A stretch of DNA of 64,000 nucleotides, taken from Asterias rubens (Eukaryota; Echinodermata; Asteroidea; Forcipulatida; Asteriidae). The first letter of the stretch is position 1; each line of letters opens with the position of its first letter. Below, piece after piece: positions 54,784-64,000 of the stretch. The notes beneath the pieces were generated by a model that saw only the letters and a list, made by a program, of their open reading frames with translations, searched no databases and was not told where the DNA came from. Location of the stretch: assembly GCF_902459465.1 (NCBI RefSeq), contig NC_047081.1, positions 7,345,883 through 7,409,882 on the forward strand. Reading direction: 5' to 3'. The position numbers and the translations under genes are program-made.

Positions 54784-56576
54784 GTAAGACTCGATGTTTC
54801 ATTTTTTTTTTCATCATAAAATCGGTCAAACCGCAAAGATGTTTTATAATGTTGTGTTGACTTTAATAATGTTCATAGACTGAGACATTTAATTTTAGTG
54901 GAGACGTTTTTCATTTTGAAAATAAGATGTAAGGATATTTGTACCGGCCAGTTCCAAGACGTGATTTATAAATTTTCTTCAATATTGGAAATTAATTATC
55001 TTCTGTTTAGGTTATTAGCAAATGATGAGGAATTCACTGCCCAACCGCAATGTTTATTATGTATTATTTGTGTGCATACTCCTGTGTAAGGACACGTTAC
55101 TTTGAGGTTTTGTCTACTTGTCAAAAAAACTAGTTCGGGTCTTTGGGGGTATTTAAGGACCCCCCTGCCCGTCACGTGCCAACGTTTGCGTGGGTGGTTT
55201 TGGTGTCATTATTGCGCAACCTGATTCGTATTTATTTTTTAAAGAGTTATGATCGGCTATTGGAAATAACTTACTGTAATCGGTTTGCCAATGTAAAACA
55301 CTTAAAAGTATGTCTTCCCCTTTTCACCTGTTTTGCGCAACACGTGGAAACTTACATGTAGTAGAGGCCTAGGTCATCACTTTTCTTACACCGTTATTTG
55401 CACTGTCAATGATGCTGAAATTAAACAAAGTTGCATCAGATGTTTGGACAAAAAAACAAACAAGGAATAACTTCAAATCAATCTTAGCTTTATTTTGGAA
55501 ACTCCTTTGCCCAAACAGTCATTCTTTGGTCTGACAAACCACAAACGTATACCTTGTCTTGAATTTGCTAATTATTAAGTTTATCTGTTACTTTAAGATT
55601 ACTTCTGCGTTTTCAATACCTGTACTCGGGATAAGGCTAAGATTCGCACCATTGCACCAGGGTCTAGCAAACCAATCCTCGGAAAAACCCTCATATTATC
55701 TTCTGCGCACAAACCTATTTCCTGCCAGTTTAGATAGAATACCAGGAAAGCCCAGGCCTTGTGTTTCTCTGGACATCCTTTGTCTTAGATGAGTTTTTGT
55801 GTCGTCGTGGTTAAAAATAAATTTCGTCGAAAGCTTGAGGGTCGCAAGTTTGTCTCAGTGGTCTGGGAACAGTTCAAACCATGGCCAGATTATCCCAGTT
55901 TCTGTTTCTTGCTCTATGGTTTGAATAGCCAGTTAGGGTTCTTAGTCAAACTGATATCGTTTATGTGTATAGGCATACAGCGTTACCTAGTTGTTCAGTG
56001 AGTAATATGAATATGGTGTTACCCTTGCACCGATGGGTTGTAGCCGCTGGTTTTAGAAATGTACATATCTTTCAAGAGCAAGGATAACCAACATTAATAT
56101 TCTTCATCCCCGCAGTAAGTTTAACATCTATTAGAGCACAGAGCAAGGACAGAGCGAGTAAACTGTAGTGTTTGACCAAAGAGTAAGATTTGACAGTGAT
56201 ATCATTCCGTTTGGGGAATAATCACTTAATACAACTGGCATTCTCATTTACTTAACTTTGAAGGTTGAAGGTCTAAATCGTTATTATCAGCTGTTCTGAG
56301 ATCGACTTAAAAAAAAAAAAAACTAGGTAGAAAATTTTCTCTCTAAAACAAGACAAGCCAATATTGTCTAATAGTGTACTGGAATGATAGAATCACGTTG
56401 ATAGAGTTACGTGTGAAAGTTGTTGGCTGTTAGCTGTTGTCACCAATCGTGTTTGACTGCAATGTACAACATTAATTTCTGATGTAAGACCCTGTAATAT
56501 TTATGTGGGGGGGGGGGGGGGCTGGAGTCCGGTCGGAATAGAGAACAACAAGACATTGAACACATGGTGGTACGTC

Positions 56577-56651
56577 CACGTGTAGTAATTATAACTCACA
56601 TGACTTGTGAATGTGCCATCAATAAAGGCAAGGTCATGTGAGTCACGTGAC
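56577..56651. promoter_or_regulatory. E-box cluster including GTCACGTGAC
   Basis: CACGTG at 56577-56582 and palindromic GTCACGTGAC at 56642-56651, with CATGTGA and CACATGA between. The ten-base palindrome equals the core bound by TFEB/MITF/USF-type factors. Confidence 0.4.
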
Positions 56652-56902
56652 CCCTGTTGTCAGGCAGCACTGCAGTTGCTTCTGTGTGTGTGGGTGTACG
56701 TTTGACACATGGAGAGGGGACTGTATGACTTGACAGAAATATTAATCTCCAAGTGAGACTTGAATCAGTTCTTAATGGTCAATCCTTTTATGTTAAAATA
56801 TGGATGGTCGAAAATCAGTGATTTGGAAAACAGCGCTGATTGTGATCGGTCTCCATTCATAAAGTTGAGGTACAGCCTACAAGTCATCCCATTGGCTGAC
56901 GC

Positions 56903-56919
56903 GAAAGTGACGTTTCACT
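56903..56919. promoter_or_regulatory. Inverted IRF half-sites around a CRE-like core
   Basis: GAAAGTGACGTTTCACT: GAAAGTGA on the plus strand and AGTGAAAC on the minus strand, both of IRF half-site form (GAAANTG/TGAAAC). Confidence 0.35.
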
Positions 56920-58155
56920 AATCACAATGCAGCTCCGAGCTACGTCACATGAAGTGGGAGGTTCCAAACGTTTAGGGTATTCACGTGTAGACTTGAAAGC
57001 GGTGCTCAATAGTTTCTTTCACTTCATCGGTTCATCCAAGTTTGAACCGGGGTGTTCTCTCTGCTTTTTTGGGAGGTTTCCAAGACAGGATTTCTCACCG
57101 TGTGGCGTCAACATACGCCAGCATTGTATGTATTTCTTTCTCTTTTGAAATATTGTATTTATATACAGTAAATATTTTTGTTGTGTTTTAATGGCCTTGA
57201 GTTTAGACTTGACTTTTGTGGTTTCGACTTTGCGGCCGTAAAGAAAAGACAGGTGCTCTTCAAATTAGAAAGAGGTAACTGGTAGAGTTGCTTGTCGTTA
57301 TGAACACTTAAGCTGTGGTTCATATACCAGCTATACCTCCAAGTGTTCAATAGACTGGATGCTAGCAAATATTCTTTTATCGCACCGATGTGAACTAATA
57401 GTTCAGTGAAGTTTTGAACTTGAAGATGGTCCAGCTATTTTGGACGGTCACACCCAAGCCTTCTTAAATGGACGACTGTTGTTAACAACTGCCTTCCTCG
57501 ATGTGGTATTCTCATCTCCCATCCCCGTTTTCAAACTGCCCGTTTGTATCTCTTGTCCAATACTGGTGTGTATATAGTTTTGAAACTTCAATCATTTTTC
57601 TGTATAGCCCGACTTTTACATTGCACCAGTAACGTGAATAACTGTGCCAAACTGTTTCGAGCAACGTGTTTGATGGTCGTATATACGCCTCCCGTAAAAG
57701 CAAAATGGCGGCGGATGACTCCACGGTTCTATATGTATATAGGTCGCCGAGGGTGCGGTGTCTATGAAAGATTTCGCAACTCAGCGACACACTAAGACAG
57801 CGAGAATTTGACATTGAATATGATATCTTCGCATGTATTAGGACCACTTTGTGACTAAGACAAGGGTGTATAATGGAAGTGCGGTGGAAAGTCAAAAGAA
57901 AACGCTTTACCTCACAATTTTGATGAAAAGTGATCACAAGTTGCCATTTACTCTCCGCTCTGACGTTTTAGGGGTGACTAATTATGAAGTTATGCACGGC
58001 AACAAAAGACATGGCAAAGAGCAATAATGTTACCCCAAAATGTGTACAGCTGTTCTCAAAAGCAAACTGTTTAGTGGTATAAATGTTTTGGCTTTTAAAA
58101 TGTTAAATTTTGTGACATTTTGAGCGGTCTTAATTTGTTTTAAACAGCAAATTCA

Positions 58156-58212
58156 ATGTCTGATCTATCACCAGAACTCCGAGGAGACATAACCAAAGCA
58201 TGCCGGCACTGA
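58156..58212 (+). promoter_or_regulatory. uORF overlapping the IRF start codon
   Basis: An ATG nine bases into the exon opens [18 protein letters not shown] and stops at 58210-58212, 12 bases past the first main ATG (58200). Its TGA overlaps an in-frame Met codon (Met5) of the main frame as TGATG. Confidence 0.55.
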
Positions 58213-58485
58213 TGTCCACTCCACCGCCCAGTTTCACCATTTACCCCACCAGCACCAGCGGTGGGACGAGGGTCCTGAACCCGTCCATCTCGTCGGTTCG
58301 CCCGGTCGAAAGGATGCGTCTGCGACCATGGCTCATCCGTAACATCGTTGAGAAAACCATACCCGGCTTGGAGTGGTTGGATGAAAAGGAACAGTTGGTT
58401 AAGATACCCTGGAAACATGCCGCAAGACACGGCTGGACTTGTGACAAAGATGCATCGCTATTTCGTGCTTGGGCCATCCATACAA
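58200..58485 (+). CDS. IRF1/2-like interferon regulatory factor, first coding exon
   Basis: The exon (from acceptor AACAG at 58147 to donor A|GTAAGT at 58485/58486) encodes 95 residues. After a 35-residue Ser/Thr/Pro-rich leader comes [30 protein letters not shown] and [12 protein letters not shown], the front half of the IRF winged-helix domain. All five signature Trp are present (44, 59, 71, 79, 91), plus the DNA-contact HAARHGW. It is closest to vertebrate IRF1 and IRF2, which lack the leader. IRFs are nuclear transcription factors of immune and developmental genes. The exon ends in phase 1 in the middle of the domain. I could not find the next exon (PDPKTWKxNFR-type) in the remaining 5.5 kb, so the gene runs past the window. 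Confidence 0.93.
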
Positions 58486-61400
58486 GTAAGTCATCTCTTC
58501 AAAAGGTTTTTGATTTTCAATTCGAATGAATATTTTTCTCTTAAACCACTGTTTACTTATGTCCTAACAAATCATGTATCGCCTGTGATCTATCTCCACT
58601 AGAACGTTGTGTTTTCAGCTCTCGCATCAACTACAAATTAGAAGAATTATTAGAAGAATGTGACAAGCTTTTCAACCATACTGAGATTACTTTCTTCATA
58701 CCTGAAAACACTGTGTTTTCTTATGTTGTGTTATGGTATTAATTAAATCGTTTAAGAACATAAATAAAACTAATTTCATACTAACCCAAAGAGTTTGTGT
58801 GGTGGTGGATCGGCCACTCTTTTTATAGTCATCTCTCGAGGCTTGAACTACAACGTGCTTTTTTTCCTTCAATAAATCATCAATTATTTCAGCTACAGAC
58901 TCTCCTGTTTTCCTGTTTTAAATCTCTTTGATTTTTAGAAACTTATCACATAAAAAAAAATACAGTACTTCTTTCCTCGCGTCCATGAATCACTCTCATC
59001 AGAAAGGGAGTAGATTAGGACCAATCCACAAAATGAATTGATTGATTTATTAAGTGTTTTTAAAATGCATATGAATTAATTTGAAATGTAATCCGTTCAA
59101 ACATGGAAAAACACTGGCGTTGTGCAGCTCAATATTTGTCGATTCGAAAAGAAAAGTTTTCTCATATAAATTGTTGCGTGAAATGGCGAAATATTTCCTT
59201 TGCGATTTTGGGTGCGTGAGAAGCTAAACCACCACCGTTTGAATTGGTCACATATTTAAAACAGTGAATATTGTCATAAAAACAGCCTGTTCAGCATTAA
59301 ATAAAAAGGCAAATAAACAAATTGTTCCCTAAATATGCATTGAATATCAATCGATTTCTAAACACTGGATTGTGAAGTGGGCGCTTTTTGATGAGCGAAA
59401 CAAATTATACAAACTCTATGCAATGAGAAAACAAACTGTGGAAATCGATATGTCACTTTATCATTGAAGCTTGATGGGAAAATCAATAAGTAAATAGAAC
59501 TGATCAAGTTAGCATAAGGCTTCTTGTTTTCACACATCTCTAAAATAAAATCATGTTTATTTGGGGTGGGTAGTTAAAACATAATATGAAGACAGATTAG
59601 GTGTGAGTTAGGGCATGATGTGGAGAGAAAATCAATAATGTAGTCACTGTTGTAAAGGCCTTTAAAAAACTCAGTCGCTTTATCATAAATTCTCTAATTT
59701 TAAGTCACAAAACGGACTTGTGCATTTATTTAAAAAAAATGTTTTTTGAGTAAGACGTATTGATCCTTTTCGAATGGTTGGGCCATGATATGAATAAATG
59801 ATCAATAAGAAAGCGACTGTGGGATGAATAAACCCGCTTTAACCCATCATTCCCAATTGTTTTTATTTTAACTTTTAAATATTAGAAATAACACTTGTCG
59901 ATCCTCTCAAAATGTTGTGAGCCAGGGCAAGATATTACGAGATGATCAATAATAAAGGTATAGTCACTGTGTGGAAAAAAAAAATAAAACAAATAAATAA
60001 ATAAATAAACAAAATTTCAAGTCTAAATTCTGATGTTTGCAATTCTTCTTTATCATTAATTAAAAAATAAATAAAGTCTTTCCGATCCTCTTAGACAATT
60101 TTCTATATCCATCGGTGCAGGACACACCTGATCAGGTTTTGTAAAACAGCTTCCAATGTGAACTCACATAATTTAAACAGTACTTATTTTGGGATGAAGG
60201 GGAAGTTTCCCACACAAAATGATTTGTTTTTAAGGGCAGAGTGATAACGGTAACTTAAAGTGGGAGTGTTTTCGCTCAAGGAAAGAACCATGCGTCGAAA
60301 CAAGGAACAGACTTTCATCAAAACGAGGAAACTTAGAGCAATATTACACAATTGTTTTGGTTTAAGAAACAGAGCAGGGTGTTGAAACATTTCCTTCCAA
60401 ACTCCCACGTCATAAAAACACTGACGATCACCTTCTATTTTCATTCCTCCAAAAACTGGTAAAATAATTTTGTTTTTGGAAGCAATTGTACAGGAGTAAA
60501 TATTCATTAAAATTTATAACATGATCCGAATTGACTGTTTGAAGAGGGGAAATGCTTTTACATTTTATGATGATTGACTTACAATGCGATTATACTTTTA
60601 TACTTTTTAGTCTCACTTCCGCAATATAAGAAAATAAAAACTGGAATCTCTTCCAAACACATGGTTAAATAACTGTTATCTTTGCAAAAGGTCTGTCACT
60701 GACAAGTTGTCACTTACAGAGATCGAAAACATGCTCCACAATAATGAAAAATACATCTTCATGTCACTTTTTGATGGAAATCAATTTTGATTTTCAGTCT
60801 GCCGTTGTTAAAGTTATCTTGAGAAAAACTGTCATTCATGTAAACGTTTTGCAATCTAAGATCTTAGTGAATATTCTGTCGCTTGATAAGATGCCACTCT
60901 TTGGATGGTCTATACATCATTCTTCACTAAACGCAGAATACATCTGTTGAGAAGTTCAACAACAATAAGGCGAAGGTAATTAAGCTCACAACCATGGAAT
61001 AGCACCAGTGTCGCAAACAACATTACTTTCAAGAGTATACCAAACAACTTGCACAATATTTGGCGCGAGGATCCCATAAAAGCAAATTGTGGACTTCATG
61101 GGGGTCCCCAATCTGATTTGAAGGTCTATTTAAGATGTCACTTTGATCCATATTATCAATACCCGAGACAGTAATTAGGGGGGGGGGGGGCCTTATCCCG
61201 GTTGTAATTATTGGTCAAGACCTATCCAGGATATCAAAGACCTATCTACCAGATATGCCTATACAATTATTCAATTCAAAAACCATTCGTAAGAATATAC
61301 TACGGAAAAAATGAATCATGAACGAAATTAAGGCACTTCGGTACCGTAGAGTAAAAAAACTCAAACCCAAGGGACAATAAGAATTCAAACTCCACGACAA

Positions 61401-63511
61401 TACTCCGTGCTGCAGCGAGGTTGACACCCTCTGGTGTGGGTGGGTGGGGTGATACCACCCCCCCCTCCTACCATCCCCCCACCAGTACTTGGTAAAGACT
61501 GTCACGGCCAGTAATCTAATTAGTTCAGATGGATGTTCAAATACTTAGAGCGTAAAGTGATTTGTTCCCACCAGTGGTTAATGTTACAGAGTTGTTCGAG
61601 GATACATCGAGTGGGCGTAATATATAACAGCAGGATCACTTTACAAGTTGATTCTTAATTCTTTATTGGTTATTGAGCCTGAGGTTCAGAAATGGAATAT
61701 TGTCAGAAGCATTGCTTGAATTCTTGACTAATTGTGTATAATTACTTCCGGGGAAAGCGATTTCTGGTTTATTTTTCCTTGGAGGTTCTCCTCTACGGTT
61801 TTTGATACTGAAATAAAAGGGTTACATTTGTTTTAGTTGGGAAATAATTTGAACATAATTATCAACCCCCCCCCTTCCACCCCCACTTCTAAAGTGGCCG
61901 GGGGGGGGGGTACGTGGCAATACGTAGCATAATTCACATGAATGTTATTTCAGAACAAAATAAGTACGATCGCGGCGCTTCACTTGCATTACCAACGCCA
62001 TGTTTAACTGGCACCCAATAACAAAACGTACATTCGATATGTACCTACAGGCGAACCAGTGAAACACTCAACACTATTCATTCCCAAAACTGCATTATTC
62101 ATAGACTAGCAACGGTCGACCCTCAACACCGCAATGGGCCCAGGTTTTGGTGCGTGGGCGTTGTACTTGCGATAGATCACGGCCCGCGACTAGTGGCAAG
62201 TTTTATGACCTACGAAGCTGCTCAAACAAGCTGAGTCAATGTCACAAGACCAGCCTGAAGCGAACAAACAACTTTGTTTGTGACTTTGGTAAAGGAGTCC
62301 GGGCCTTTACCCAAATTCCCCCGGTTGTCATTGCAAAAAAGGTAGGGCCTGCTCACAGGAGTTGTTTTTCCGTAACATGTTCAAGTTTGTGGATTTATTT
62401 GTTATCTTTCAAACGTGGGACGAGGAATACTTGAACTTGTTTTTTCTTGTCACGGGGAGAAGAGGATGATCTCATCATGTTTTGGAGTAAAAGGAGTCAG
62501 TATTGCGAAATGTTGGTAATTGCAAGGAAAGCTGGAACACTGAGGTAAAACACTGACCTTCAGGTATAGATTTTGGGAGGTTCGTCTCTCGTCAAAGTGA
62601 ATGTCATAACATGTAACGTATAGAATGCGTTTAATTATTAAGTAGACTTTCACTGGCTCAAATAAAACATACAGAGATGTACAATAAAACACTATAGGCC
62701 TATTTGAAGATCAAACAAAAAAAGACTGACACAAGTCTGACTTAAGTTAATTATGCGCTGCACTTGCACTGCACCATCGACACATTGCTTGAACTTAAAA
62801 CACGATTATTGTTTTTCACCGAAGAAAAAAAAAAAAACGATCATATTTGCCAAAAGCTGAAGGGACGCACTCGATTCGCAGGAATCTTTTTTTTTTCTAA
62901 ACAACATTACTAATGAAATAAAAAAGAGGTACTTTGTGAATCACACGGCCGAAAAGAAACCGACAAGAAACTCCACGGTCATTAAATTCAGTTTGAAAAA
63001 AAGAAAGAAAAAATGAACGGGGTTTCCCTCGGTTTAAACAAAGCATGAGTCTGCCATAAAATATGCTTTGTACTTTCCCAGGGACTAATTGTGCGTGGGT
63101 GGACATTCTGTAACACCAGAAGTGATTTGCTCGAATGCATTGCATGGGATTCCCTCTTCTACACCCACGCTTTTGTAAACTATAATACGAGGTAAATTTA
63201 AAAACCCTGAAATGAAAACGGAATGTTAATTTGCGTCGAATTTGATTTCGTTTTGGGTCGAAATATGCCATTTTAATACTTTGAAGGAAAAGGAAAGTAA
63301 AAGAGAAACATTTCTGCGTCCCAGAGACAGCTGAATAAATAGTTCCCAGTCGTGGAAATATTTATTTCCACACTCGAGTTCCTTTGTTAAATCATTTCTG
63401 AGTTCTTTTTTATTTTGTTTGATTATTTTCAGTTCAGAGGTTTATACATTTTCGTGATTACGTTCGAACTAATGACAGATAATATGAAATCAATATTTCA
63501 ATCGTGGAGCG
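58486..63511 (+). other. Presumed IRF intron 2 (5' part), no exon recognised
   Basis: It is very AT-rich, with (AAAT)n at 59985-60010, G runs at 61170-61181 and 61900-61909 and a C run at 61866-61874. The strings ATTACTGTAATTC-like and CACCACC are unremarkable. A 95-codon frame at 62147-62434 shows no domain and has no splice context I trust. Confidence 0.4.
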
Positions 63512-63515
63512 TTAA

Positions 63516-63874
63516 AGGCTCTGGACACGTTGTTGGTAATTCATTATTGTCAAAGACCAGTTGGTGTCCCAATATGCATAAAATAACAAATATTTTGTGA
63601 ACATTTTAACTTAATTGGTCATCGAAATTGCAAGAAAATAATGAACGGAAAAACACCCTTATTGCACAAAATGTGTGTGCTTTTATACACCCAAATAAAA
63701 GGCTTCAGGACTGAAGTGTTTTAAAAGTGAGAAATTAACTAGTTCTACAAATCTACGTTACTTCAGAGGGAGCCGTTTCCACACAAAATCAATAGCTCTC
63801 CGTTGCTCGTTACCAAGTAAGTTGTGTATGCTAATAAATATTATGAGTATTTACCATTCTAGTGTCCATTGCTT
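63516..63874 (+). mobile_element. MITE family A, diverged
   Basis: TTAA (63512-63515), AGGCTCTGGACACGTTG; then ACTTCAGAGGGAGCCGTTTC and the right end CTAGTGTCCATTGCTTCTAA. Confidence 0.7.
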
Positions 63875-64000
63875 CTAAGTTCACTCCAAATAGTACGGGC
63901 CTACACAGTAACTCATAACATACACAACATCAAATGACACTGGAGTAAACGGCAACCGTTCGTGTTTGGCAGAGAAGTACACGCACGTGCGACGGTTTAC

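Larger units (their letters stand above)
54784..58147 (+). other. Presumed IRF intron 1
   Basis: Bounded by GTAAGA (54784) and TTTTAAACAG (58138-58147). It holds a G run at 56507-56521, an E-box cluster and an inverted IRF half-site pair (listed separately). No coding sequence is recognised. Confidence 0.45.

Noticed and set aside
58140-58477. Minus-strand frames of 78-96 codons opposite the IRF exon
   Set aside because: The plus strand encodes an unmistakable IRF domain; these are shadows.
62147-62434. Second IRF coding exon
   Set aside because: The frame lacks the expected PDPKTWK...NFRCAL pattern and has no suitable acceptor in phase 1.

Overview
The window is animal nuclear DNA. The genes are split by short-exon GT-AG introns, there are no operons, and introns and intergenic DNA are packed with short inverted-repeat transposons, tRNA-derived SINEs and minisatellites. 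An IRF1/2-type gene next to an NCOA4 gene, together with the repeat load, suggests a marine deuterostome. I think an echinoderm, possibly a sea star, is most likely, but the species cannot be fixed from sequence alone.

Four conserved genes lie on the plus strand. GAR1 (8504-12903, six coding exons, 228 aa) encodes an H/ACA snoRNP and telomerase protein. BLOC1S2 (14922-18644, five exons, 147 aa) encodes a BLOC-1/BORC lysosome-positioning subunit. NCOA4 (26491-38084, seven coding exons, 727 aa) encodes the ferritinophagy receptor; its probable promoter and noncoding first exon are near 20760-20983. An IRF1/2-like interferon regulatory factor starts at 58200; only its first coding exon (58200-58485, the front of the DNA-binding domain) is visible, and the rest lies beyond the window. 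A TATA-type promoter with a noncoding exon at about 54470-54783 probably belongs to it. All exon joins in the three complete genes keep frame.

On the minus strand, 6493-3274 holds three exons of a THAP-domain, Harbinger/ISL2EU-like transposase gene. It breaks off after its helix-turn-helix region at a 16-bp satellite array (2482-3290). A short inverted copy of the same satellite, containing a perfect 56-bp palindrome, lies at 8303-8400.

The rest is mostly mobile DNA. Several MITE families share the layout TTAA|AGG...CCT|TTAA. Two near-identical 460-480 bp elements carry exact 8-bp target duplications, and one of them is nested in a foldback element. There is another nested pair at 25.0-26.3 kb, a CGATAT-rich element at 40.1 kb, tRNA-derived SINEs, one LINE fragment, and 15-bp and about 31-bp tandem arrays. 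The 38.5-54.4 kb interval contains no gene I can support.

The most interesting protein-level observations are in NCOA4. It has an expanded series of about 15 SDWL-type motifs, several on a roughly 30-residue repeat. It also has a canonical LC3-interacting motif across an exon junction, and a cysteine spacing that matches the human iron-sensing region while lacking one human cysteine. The IRF start codon is overlapped by an upstream ORF whose stop forms a TGATG with an in-frame second Met.
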